Source: Hyphomonadaceae bacterium
GTDB lineage: Bacteria; Pseudomonadota; Alphaproteobacteria; Caulobacterales; Aquidulcibacteraceae
Length of the DNA: 64,000 nt
Direction: 5' to 3'
NCBI GenBank assembly: GCA_016791445.1
Contig: JAEUMP010000010.1
Location: forward strand, 1-64,000
Shown: one piece after another, positions 6,878 through 14,142 of the stretch
Numbering within the stretch: position 1 is the stretch's first letter
Layout of the letters: each line of letters starts with the position of its first letter
Made by a program: the position numbers and the translations under genes
Notes under the pieces: model-generated
What the model was told of the DNA's origin: nothing
The model's input: only the letters and a program-made list of their open reading frames with translations
The model's database searches: none

Positions 6878-7441
6878 ATGCGGCCGCGCGACCGTAGGGC
6901 TGTGATGCGGCTGGCGATTCTACACGCTCCGGGAGACGAAGCGCTCGCGCACGCGGTCCGCGCGGAACTCGATCCCGGCGATGCTCTGGTCGCGCCGCTC
7001 GGCGCCCGCTTCTCCTTCGGCGATCATCTCGTTCTGCTCGTGCTCTGGACCGAAAGGGCCGCAGCGCTCGCTGCGAGGTTGCGGCAATTGGTCGGCGACC
7101 ATGCGTCGACGGTCGTCTGGCGGCGCGATGCGTCCGCGCCGCCCGATCTGGGGGAGACTGTTGCGGTGCTGGGACCGCAGAACGGCGTGGCGTCCATCGC
7201 ATCGGCCCTTCGGCTCGCCGAGATCGAGTACGGTCGCCCACGAGGCTTGCAGAAAGCGGCTCGGCGCGTCGGCCGGGGCGTCACGGCGACGGCGATCGGC
7301 GCGGTCGTCATTGCGACATTGGGCGCCGCCGGCGCTGCCGCCTTGATGCTCGAGAGCGAAGAGCCGCCGTCTTTCTCGACAGCCAGGCCGGAGCCCGCCG
7401 CCGCGCCGAGCCCCGACCTGCGGCTCACCACGCAGCCCTGA
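6878..7441 (+). CDS. Membrane-anchored protein with possible TIR-like N-terminal domain
   Basis: 187 residues. The N-terminal 115 residues alternate strand and helix (MRLAILHAPGDEALAHAVRA ... HLVLLVLWT ... STVVWRRD), recalling a TIR or flavodoxin-like fold, but I see no certain catalytic Glu or family signature. A transmembrane helix spans about 130-158 (TATAIGAVVIATLGAAGAAA), followed by a short Pro-rich tail. A strong GGGAGG sits before ATG 6878; ATG 6905 is an alternative beginning right at the first strand. It converges with the next gene with 4 bases between stops. Function unknown. Confidence 0.65.
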   Translation: MRPRDRRAVMRLAILHAPGDEALAHAVRAELDPGDALVAPLGARFSFGDHLVLLVLWTERAAALAARLRQLVGDHASTVVWRRDASAPPDLGETVAVLGPQNGVASIASALRLAEIEYGRPRGLQKAARRVGRGVTATAIGAVVIATLGAAGAAALMLESEEPPSFSTARPEPAAAPSPDLRLTTQP

Positions 7442-7445
7442 TGCG

Positions 7446-8108
7446 TCAGCTGACGGGTTTCATCGATACGCGGGTGATCTCGACGCCGTAGTTGTAATCG
7501 GACTTGTCGCTGATGACCCAGATGCCCAGTCCTTTCGGCGGCGCGCCGTCGACTGCGGGCAGGTCGAAGGCCATGACGCCGTTCTCGGCAGGTAGCGGAC
7601 CGCCGGACCAGAAGGCCGGGCCGCCGTTCTGCAGGCTGGTCGCCAGACCCTGCGCGGTGGTGATGCTGATGCGCCGGAAGGTGATCTCGACGCGGACCGG
7701 CTTGCCGGCGAAGGCCGCGGCGTCGGCGGGATCGATCTGGAAGAGGGCCCCGACGGAGTCCGGCGCAGGCTGGCCGCGGCCCGGCTCCACCCCGATGCGC
7801 ACTGCGCGCGGGCTCACGCCGAAATCGCGGACGACGTGGCGCAGATGGCCGTTCGTCGGGTCGATGCCGTCGGCGAGTTGCGCTGGCCCGTAAATGAAGG
7901 CTTCGCCGTCGCGCTGGCCCCGCTGCGGCGACCCGTCCCTGTCGAAGGCGTCCGCCCCCAGGCTGACGATGATCAGCGCCGCCGCGACGAGCGCGAGCAG
8001 GGGATAGAACCACCAGTCCGTCGCGCCGTGGACCTTGAGCGCCTTGGTCCTGCGCTCTCCCAGACCGGACAGGTCGTGGGTGTTTTCGGGGCGCGGGACG
8101 TCGGTCAT
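7446..8108 (-). CDS. Single-span membrane protein of unknown function
   Basis: 220 residues with a cytoplasmic charged N-terminus (GERRTKALKVH), one transmembrane helix at about 32-53 (WWFYPLLALVAAALIIVSL) and a periplasmic domain rich in strands. The domain contains VRIGVEPG, VRVEITFRRISITTA and GVEITRVSMKPVS, giving a beta-sandwich impression. No catalytic motif or known family seen. It converges with the preceding gene. ATG 8108 is the first start before the hydrophobic helix. Confidence 0.68.
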   Translation of the reverse strand: MTDVPRPENTHDLSGLGERRTKALKVHGATDWWFYPLLALVAAALIIVSLGADAFDRDGSPQRGQRDGEAFIYGPAQLADGIDPTNGHLRHVVRDFGVSPRAVRIGVEPGRGQPAPDSVGALFQIDPADAAAFAGKPVRVEITFRRISITTAQGLATSLQNGGPAFWSGGPLPAENGVMAFDLPAVDGAPPKGLGIWVISDKSDYNYGVEITRVSMKPVS

Positions 8109-8253
8109 GGGCCCCGCTGTAGCGGCTTTGGCGCGGGCGCGCCACGGCGTCGCGACGGTTTCGACTGTCATGAAGCGTTGGTAGGGGTGCGATCCGCCCG
8201 ACAAACATCTCGCCTTGGCGCGCGACGGCGGGTAAGGCTCGCGCAGGGGAAGA

Positions 8254-9366
8254 ATGAAGAGGATTCGGATGCAGGCGCCGGCGCCCGCCGAGATGCACCC
8301 AGATGTCGTCGCAAGGCTGCTGGGACGGGAACCGCGCGTGCGTGACATGCGCGCGGCGCGTGATTTCGTGCGCGGCAAGACGGTGCTCGTCACCGGCGCG
8401 GGCGGCTCGATCGGCTCCGAACTCTGCCGCGAGCTGGCGGCCATGGGCTGCCGCAGGCTCATCGCGCTCGACCACTCCGACCACGCGCTCATCGATCTGC
8501 ACGAGGCGCTCGGCGAAACGCGCACGCAGATCGTCGACGTGCTCTGCGACGTGCGCGATGCGCAACGCCTCGCGGCCGCCTTCGAGCGCACGCGCCCTGA
8601 CGTCGTCATCCACGCCGCCGCGCTGAAGCACGTCCACATGGGCGAACGTCACCCCGGCGAAAGCGTGCTGACCAATCTCATCGGCGTGCGCAACGCGGTG
8701 GAGGCCGCGGCGAAAGCGGGCGTCGGGCACTTCCTGCTCATTTCGTCCGACAAGGCCGCAGCCCCCGGCAGCGTGATGGGCGCCTCCAAGCGCCTCGCCG
8801 AACTCTACCTGCGCACGGTCGGCGCCGGTTCGGACATGCGCGCGCTTTCAGTGCGCTTCGGCAATGTGCTCGGCTCGAAGGGCTCGGTCGCGCCGCTCTT
8901 CGCGCGGCAGATCGCGGCCGGCGGACCGATCACCGTCACGCACCCCGACATGCGCCGCTATTTCATGACGGTGCAGGAAGCGGTGCAGCTGATCCTGCTC
9001 GTGCTCGCGAAGGGCGAAGCGGAAAGCGCCACCTACCTCCTCGACATGGGCGAACCCGTCCGCATCATGGACATCGCGCGCCGCATGATCGAGGCCGCTG
9101 GCACGATGACGCCGGTGATCGTCACGGGCCTGCGCGAGGGCGAAAAGCTCGACGAGGAATTGTTCGACGATTTCGAGGACGTCGAGCCCGCGGCCATCGA
9201 CGGCGTCTCGCGGATCCGCCCGGCGTCGGTCGACTACGCCATCACCGCCGCCGACATCGGCGAGCTTGAACGCGTGGTGCGCACCCAGAGCGACGACATC
9301 GTCCGCCACCGCATCTTCGCGCTGCTCGACGGCCGGCTGGCGCAGGGCGTTTCCGACGTCGGATAG
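8254..9366 (+). CDS. UDP-sugar 4,6-dehydratase/epimerase, short SDR form
   Basis: 370 residues. The extended short-chain dehydrogenase fold shows VLVTGAGGSIGSELCREL (NAD-binding, about 44-61), AAALKHVHMGERHP and ISSDKAAAPGSVMGASKRLA, where Met replaces the usual Tyr of YxxxK as in C4,6-dehydratases of the CapD/FlaA1/PglF group. It lacks the N-terminal transmembrane domain of the long forms and so is a soluble enzyme. It makes 4-keto-6-deoxy UDP-sugars for surface polysaccharides or protein glycans. ATG 8254 lies before the dehydratase region; a start at 8293 is also possible. Neighbouring galE and kdsD fit envelope sugar synthesis. Confidence 0.85.
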   Translation: MKRIRMQAPAPAEMHPDVVARLLGREPRVRDMRAARDFVRGKTVLVTGAGGSIGSELCRELAAMGCRRLIALDHSDHALIDLHEALGETRTQIVDVLCDVRDAQRLAAAFERTRPDVVIHAAALKHVHMGERHPGESVLTNLIGVRNAVEAAAKAGVGHFLLISSDKAAAPGSVMGASKRLAELYLRTVGAGSDMRALSVRFGNVLGSKGSVAPLFARQIAAGGPITVTHPDMRRYFMTVQEAVQLILLVLAKGEAESATYLLDMGEPVRIMDIARRMIEAAGTMTPVIVTGLREGEKLDEELFDDFEDVEPAAIDGVSRIRPASVDYAITAADIGELERVVRTQSDDIVRHRIFALLDGRLAQGVSDVG

Positions 9367-9379
9367 GCGCCGCCATCCA

Positions 9380-9446
9380 TGCCGGACCGCGCACCGCCCG
9401 CTGCGCAAGCGCCCGCGTCGCCAGACTCCGGAGAATCTCGCGTTGC
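9380..9446 (-). repeat. Copy 2 of the element downstream of the paralogous hypothetical genes
   Basis: The reverse complement of 9419-9446 matches 370-397 at 27 of 28 bases, and the flank to 9380 shares TGCGCGGTCCGGCA with copy 1. It lies downstream of the minus-strand paralogue at 9522-10016. Both GANTC sites of the core are preserved. Confidence 0.6.
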
Positions 9447-9493
9447 AAGCGGAGCATGGGCGACCCCGCCCATTCCTATTGGCGAAAGGGGTA

Positions 9494-9517
9494 CGCGGAC
9501 GAGGTCGTCCGCGCTCC
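9494..9517. repeat. GC palindrome with CGCTCC tail (REP-like)
   Basis: Perfect 8-base arms CGCGGACG/CGTCCGCG around AGGT, with the tail CGCTCC at 9512-9517. Similar palindromes with 8-13 base arms, 4-base loops and a CGCTCC or GGAGCG flank occur at 10255-10280 and twice at 34018-34091. Confidence 0.5.
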
Positions 9518-9521
9518 ATGG

Positions 9522-10016
9522 TCATGACGTGTCTGCGGCTTCAGTTTCGGAAGCGATGAAGAACGCGATCGGCGCCGGCTTCTGCGCGTGCGTCAGCACG
9601 AGCACGCCGCTGCGGCGGACGCGCGGCAGGTTCGCGAGGGCGCGGTCCACCACCTTCTCGAAGTCATCCAGCGCGCGGCGCATGTCGGCGAGCGTGCGCA
9701 GACGAATGCCGCGCGTGATGCAGCCGATAGCGGGCGAACGTCGTGCGGCCCAGCGGTAGCCACGGGGCAGTCTGCTTTTGTGCAGTTGGACGCGCCGCCG
9801 CTTCACCTTGCGCATCCGCGATATGACGGCGGCGGCGATGAGAAGGCGGATGTCGCTGCGCACGCGGCGCAGTTGGCTTTGCATCCAGAGACGGGCGTCA
9901 CGCGGCAAGGGTGCGTATTCCGCGACCCAGGCGAGGATCTGCAGCACCCAGAGTCGAAGCGCCGCCAGCGCTTCGGCGACTTGCGCGGTGAAATCCGGCG
10001 TTCTCACGAACTGCAT
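9522..10016 (-). CDS. Hypothetical basic protein, complete paralogue of 2-322
   Basis: 164 residues. The N-terminal part has a hydrophobic/amphipathic stretch (VAEALAALRLWVLQILAWVA, about 10-29), followed by a basic region (RMRKVKRRRVQLHKSRLPRG) and the block shared with the first gene of the window, CITRGIRLRTLAxMRR, ending VLVLTHAQKPAPIAFFIA and EAADTS. ATG 10016 has GGAGAGGAG about 7-9 bases upstream, which decides it against the longer open frame. No known domain. The amphipathic start plus basic middle could suit peripheral membrane or nucleic-acid association, but that is speculation. Confidence 0.72.
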   Translation of the reverse strand: MQFVRTPDFTAQVAEALAALRLWVLQILAWVAEYAPLPRDARLWMQSQLRRVRSDIRLLIAAAVISRMRKVKRRRVQLHKSRLPRGYRWAARRSPAIGCITRGIRLRTLADMRRALDDFEKVVDRALANLPRVRRSGVLVLTHAQKPAPIAFFIASETEAADTS

Positions 10017-10359
10017 GGCGGTGCTCCTCTCCGTGGCCTCCGGACCATCCGGATGCGACGTGGGAGAAGCGTGACTCAGGTTTCGACCCGGTCGGATTGC
10101 GGAGGCGATTTTTCTGCAGCGGGGGAGCGGAGCCCTTGCGCGCCATGGGAAAATTTTTTTGAGATCTGCCGAAAGCGAGGGACGAAGGGCCTGACAATCC
10201 CTCCATGTGCGGTTGCGGCGACGCCCCCGTCGCCGCAACCCTCTCGCAGAAGAACGGCGGCGAGGGCGCCGCCGCTCCGTGGTCTTCACCTCTCCTCCGC
10301 TGCAGCGCGAAAGATCGGCTTGTGGCTTGGGATGTCGGTTATTGGCCCGAAGCGGACAT
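10017..10359. other. 343-base intergenic region with two palindromes
   Basis: No gene seen. It holds the leader of the 9522-10016 gene, a T-rich patch at 10152-10158, and two perfect GC palindromes at 10211-10274. The right side adjoins the end of a frameshifted gene. Confidence 0.6.
10211..10274. repeat. Pair of GC palindromes (REP-like)
   Basis: The first has perfect 13-base arms GGTTGCGGCGACG/CGTCGCCGCAACC with loop CCCC (10211-10240). The second has 8-base arms CGGCGGCG/CGCCGCCG with loop AGGG (10255-10274), followed by CTCCG. The cores resemble the inverted repeat at 34018-34091. Confidence 0.6.
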
Positions 10360-10868
10360 TCAACTGTCGGGAAGCCCTAACATCGCGTCCCATGAATAAG
10401 TGAAGGTCCTCGGGCAATGGAGCGCGGACGGATCGATAATTGTGAAGCGGCGATAGATTTGTGCGTCGCGAGTAGTGCCTGTCAGCGCCGCACCTTCGAG
10501 TCGAATGACGGTCCTGTCTTCGCCGTCAGAAAAACGGGTCGTTCCGCGAATTGCATACTCTCGAGCGCGCGCTCTCAGCCGATACACTCGCGTCCCATCG
10601 CGATCGGAAACAAGTCGCCCAAGTCTCGGCGTCGCGAAGATTTCGCTCTCCCCGATGCGATACGCGCCCGCCCGGCCTTCAACCGTCACAGCCATGCCCT
10701 CGGCGCCGCCCTCAAATCCGACATTCGCTCTCCGTCGTCGAGTGAGAAGGCACTGTATTTGAAGCAGACCTGCGTCGGCCCTACGACAGGATCGTCGAGC
10801 GGCTCCGCATTGGCGGTGGCAGGAAGTAGCGTCAACAATGCGGGCAAGAGGAGTGCGGCTGGCTTCAT
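10360..10868 (-). pseudogene. Secreted protein gene broken by a one-base frameshift
   Basis: From ATG 10868 the frame gives a clear signal peptide (MKPAALLLPALLTLLPATANA) and CFKYSAFSLDDGERMSD, then leaves the conserved frame and stops near 10686. The other frame continues at once with GGAEGMAVTVEGRAGAYRIG and ESEIFATP, and runs to a stop at 10360. Adding one T within the short A/T run at 10714-10716 joins them as SDFEGGAEGMAV, giving one protein of about 169 residues. This is therefore either a true one-base deletion or a sequencing error. Downstream text such as RTVIRLEGAALTGT is well formed, so decay would be recent. No domain recognised. Confidence 0.7.
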
Positions 10869-10928
10869 CACCTCGCAGTATGCCGTCAGGGCCAATGTCT
10901 GCAATCGGCGATATAGCGGACGCACGCC

Positions 10929-11921
10929 CTACCCGAACACCTTCGCCTCTTCCCGCGCGTGCCAGGCCCATGCGCCGGCGACGATCTCGTCGAGATTGCG
11001 TTTCGGGGTCCAGCCGAGATCGCGGGCGGCTTTGGCGGAGTTTGCGACGAGCGCGGAAGGATCGCCCGCGCGTCGGTCGGCCTTGATGAGCGGGATCTTG
11101 CGGTTCGACGCGCGCTCCACGGCGGTAACGATTTCCTTGACGGTCGTGCCGTCGCCGGTGCCGAGATTGTAGGCGTCGCCTTGGGCGCCGTCGATCAGCT
11201 GGCGCGCGGCGCGCAGATGCGCGTCAGCGAGATCGAGGACGTGGATGTAGTCGCGCACGCAGGAGCCGTCGCGGGTGTCGTAGTCCTCGCCGAACATGGT
11301 GAAGCTCTCGCGCTTGCCCAGCAGCGAGAACATGGCGAGCGGGATGACGTGCGTTTCCGGATCGTGGTGCTCGCCGAGGCCGTGCTCGGGCGCCGCGCCC
11401 GCGGCGTTGAAGTAGCGCAGCCACGTCGAGCGCTGGCCATAGGCGGCGCGGAAATCTGCAAACATCCGTTCGGCGCAGAATTTCGTCCAGCCATACGGGT
11501 TGATCGGCCATTGCGGATGCGTCTCGTCGAGCGCGGGCGTCTGCGGCAGGCCGTAGGTCGCGCAGGTGGACGAGAAGACGATCGGCGGCATGCCGTTGGC
11601 GCGCGCCGCGTTGAGCAGCGAGAGCACGCCGCCCACATTCACGTCGTAGAAGTCCGCCGGATCGCGCACGCTGACGCCGGCTTCGATGAGCGCCGCGAAG
11701 TGGATGATGGCGGCGGGCTTGTGCTGCGCGATGACGGAAGAGAGACGCTGGGTGTCGCGGATGTCGCCTTGTTCGAGCGGGCCGAATTTCGCGAACTGGC
11801 GGTGGCCGTGAATCAGGCTGTCATAGACGACGACCCTGTAACCCGCCTGCGAGAGCGCGAGGCAGGTGTGCGAGCCGATATAGCCGGCGCCGCCGAGTAC
11901 GAGGATGGTTTCGCCGCTCAT
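10929..11921 (-). CDS. galE: UDP-glucose 4-epimerase
   Basis: 330 residues. It interconverts UDP-glucose and UDP-galactose using bound NAD. The signature residues are LVLGGAGYIGSH at the N-terminus, FSSTCATYG, NPYGWTKFCAERM (catalytic YxxxK), YFNAAGA and YNLGTGDGTTVKE. ATG 11921 overlaps the stop of the upstream oxidoreductase (ATGA), so the two are co-translated. It supplies UDP-galactose for LPS or capsule, consistent with the sugar enzymes around it. Confidence 0.95.
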   Translation of the reverse strand: MSGETILVLGGAGYIGSHTCLALSQAGYRVVVYDSLIHGHRQFAKFGPLEQGDIRDTQRLSSVIAQHKPAAIIHFAALIEAGVSVRDPADFYDVNVGGVLSLLNAARANGMPPIVFSSTCATYGLPQTPALDETHPQWPINPYGWTKFCAERMFADFRAAYGQRSTWLRYFNAAGAAPEHGLGEHHDPETHVIPLAMFSLLGKRESFTMFGEDYDTRDGSCVRDYIHVLDLADAHLRAARQLIDGAQGDAYNLGTGDGTTVKEIVTAVERASNRKIPLIKADRRAGDPSALVANSAKAARDLGWTPKRNLDEIVAGAWAWHAREEAKVFG

Positions 11922-13078
11922 GTCGTTTGAACCTTGATGTCGAGACGGGCGCAGCACTCGGCCGCGATCGCGAGAGAAGAGGTGAGGCCGGGGCTTTCGA
12001 TGCCGAAGAGATGGATAAGGCCGTCGAGGCCGTGATGCTCGGGGCCGTCGATGCGGAAATCCGCCGCCGGCTGGCCGGGTCCGGAGAGTTTCGGACGCAC
12101 GCCGGAATAATCGGGCGTCAGCGCGCCGTCGGGCAGGTCTTTCCAGTAGGTGCGAATGGCGGCGTAAAAGCTGTCGGCGCGGCGCGGATCGACCGTGTAG
12201 TCGATTTGGTCCGGATCGTTGAAGTCGAGCCATTCGACGTCGGGGCCGAAACGCATCCGGCCATTGAGATCGAGCGTGAGATGCACGCCGAGGCCGCCGT
12301 CGACCGGCGCAGGGTAGATGAGGCGATTGAAGGCGGGTTTGCCGGCGCAACCATAGTAATTGCCTTTCGCGATGACGAAGGGCGGCGTGTGCGCGGCGTC
12401 GTAGCCGTCGAAATTCGACGCGACGCGATGGGCATAGAGACCGGCGCTGTTGATCAGGTAACGCGTGCGGATGCGCGTGGGCTCGGCGCCGCCGGTCCAT
12501 ACTTCGAAGCCGCCGCCGGGCAGCGCGGCGATTTTTTCCACGGGTGTTTCGAAGACGACGGCGCCGCCATTGTCCTCAAGCTCGCCCTGATAGGCGAGCA
12601 TGAGGCCGTGGCTGTCCATGACGCCGGTTTCGGAGGACATGAGGGCCGCGGTGCAGGTAAGGTTCGGCTCAAGCGCGATGGCGTCACGGCCATCCATGAG
12701 CCAGCAGCCCTCGACCTCGTTGGCCTTGGACGTCGCAAAGAGCGCTTCGATTTTTTTTGTCTCGGCCTCGCTCGTCGCGACGATGAGCTTTTCCGCCTTC
12801 CAGTGGCGTACGCCGCGCGCGGCCATGTAGGGGTAGAGCATGCGCCGGCCGGCCACGCACATGCGGTGACGGAGGCTCCCGGTGGGATAGTAAATGCCGG
12901 CGTGGACGACCTCGCTGTTGCGCGAGGATGTGCCGGAACCGATCAGGTCCGTCGCTTCCAGCGCCAGCGTGTAGAGCCCGTGACGCGACAGCGTCGCCGC
13001 GCAAGCAAGCCCCACGGCCCCAGCGCCGATCACGATCGCGTCCGCGTCGAACGACGCCCTGCCAGAACCGTCAGCCAT
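11918..13078 (-). CDS. FAD-dependent oxidoreductase, L-2-hydroxyglutarate oxidase-like
   Basis: 386 residues, DAO-type fold: AIVIGAGAVGLACAATLSRH (FAD-binding, about 13-32), SGTSSRNSEVVHAGIYYP (typical of LhgO/L2HGDH), HLTLDLNGRMRFGPDVEW and a C-terminal IESPGLTSSLAIA. L2HGDH-type enzymes oxidise L-2-hydroxyglutarate to 2-oxoglutarate, passing electrons to oxygen or quinone. ATG 13078 is placed before the first strand. It precedes galE with a 4-base overlap, an unexpected pairing of metabolite repair with sugar epimerisation. Substrate inferred from family motifs only. Confidence 0.88.
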   Translation of the reverse strand: MADGSGRASFDADAIVIGAGAVGLACAATLSRHGLYTLALEATDLIGSGTSSRNSEVVHAGIYYPTGSLRHRMCVAGRRMLYPYMAARGVRHWKAEKLIVATSEAETKKIEALFATSKANEVEGCWLMDGRDAIALEPNLTCTAALMSSETGVMDSHGLMLAYQGELEDNGGAVVFETPVEKIAALPGGGFEVWTGGAEPTRIRTRYLINSAGLYAHRVASNFDGYDAAHTPPFVIAKGNYYGCAGKPAFNRLIYPAPVDGGLGVHLTLDLNGRMRFGPDVEWLDFNDPDQIDYTVDPRRADSFYAAIRTYWKDLPDGALTPDYSGVRPKLSGPGQPAADFRIDGPEHHGLDGLIHLFGIESPGLTSSLAIAAECCARLDIKVQTT

Positions 13079-13166
13079 GCCGCTTCTCAATGCCCGATGG
13101 CGCTCCGCATGCAAGTCTCTGGCCCCCGCCGTTTGGTAAATGGCGCGGTTCGGCTAAGAGGCGGGC

Positions 13167-14138
13167 ATGACAACAGACACCGCCGCCCGCGCGTCCGCCA
13201 AGCGCGTCATCGAAGCCGAAGCCGAAGCGCTCCACACCCTGGCCCGCGCGATCGACGGCCCGCTCGGCGCGCCGTTCGCCAGGGCCGTGGCGCTGCTCGA
13301 CGGCGCGAAGGGGCGCGCGATCATCACCGGCATGGGCAAGAGCGGCCACATCGCCCGCAAGATCGCCGCGACCATGGCGTCCACCGGCCGCCCGGCCATG
13401 TTCGTCCATCCGGCCGAGGCGAGCCACGGCGATCTCGGCATGATCACGGAGGACGATTGCGTGCTCGCGCTCTCGCGCTCCGGCGAGACGAGCGAGCTGA
13501 ACGATCTCCTCTTCCACTGCCACCGGCTGAAGATCCCGCTCGTCGCGATCACGTTCAAACCGGAATCGACGCTCGCGAAAGCCGCCGACGTGGCGCTGAT
13601 CCTGCCCGAATGCGGCGAGGCGAGCGTCGATGCGCCGGCGCCGACGACATCGACGACCATGTCCATCGCGATGGGCGATGCGCTCGCCATCGCCATGCTC
13701 GAAGCCAATGGCTTCACCGCCGACCATTTCGGCGCGATCCATCCGGGCGGCAAGCTCGGCGCGCTTCTGAAACGCGTGCGCGACGTGATGCGCACGACGC
13801 CGGGCCTGCCGCTCGTCGAACCGTCCACGCCGACGCCGGACGTGCTGAAGGCGATGAGTGACGGCGGCATCGGTTGCGTGGGCGTGGTGAAGGGCGGGGC
13901 GCTTGTCGGCGTCGTGACCGATGGCGATCTGCGCCGACGTCTCGATGCGGCGGCCTTTTCCAGGACCGCCGAAGCGTTGATGACGCCTTCGCCCAAGACC
14001 ATAGCGCCCGACGCGCCGCTCGCCGACGCCATCGTGCTGATGACGGACATGCGCATCACCGCGCTCTTCGCGGTCGAAGACCAAAAGCCCGTCGGCGTGG
14101 TGCACATGCACGATCTTCTTGCCGCCGGCGTCCGCTAG
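13167..14138 (+). CDS. kdsD: Arabinose-5-phosphate isomerase
   Basis: 323 residues. It converts D-ribulose-5-phosphate to D-arabinose-5-phosphate, the first step to KDO in LPS. An N-terminal SIS domain (about 40-175) has GMGKSGHIARKIAATMAS and LSRSGETSEL; HPGGKLG closes it. Two CBS domains follow (about 200-323), the second ending VVHMHDLLAAG. Length matches KdsD/KpsF. It is divergent from the oxidoreductase-galE operon across 88 bases and converges with the antiporter gene, 4 bases between stops. Confidence 0.95.
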   Translation: MTTDTAARASAKRVIEAEAEALHTLARAIDGPLGAPFARAVALLDGAKGRAIITGMGKSGHIARKIAATMASTGRPAMFVHPAEASHGDLGMITEDDCVLALSRSGETSELNDLLFHCHRLKIPLVAITFKPESTLAKAADVALILPECGEASVDAPAPTTSTTMSIAMGDALAIAMLEANGFTADHFGAIHPGGKLGALLKRVRDVMRTTPGLPLVEPSTPTPDVLKAMSDGGIGCVGVVKGGALVGVVTDGDLRRRLDAAAFSRTAEALMTPSPKTIAPDAPLADAIVLMTDMRITALFAVEDQKPVGVVHMHDLLAAGVR

Positions 14139-14142
14139 CGCG

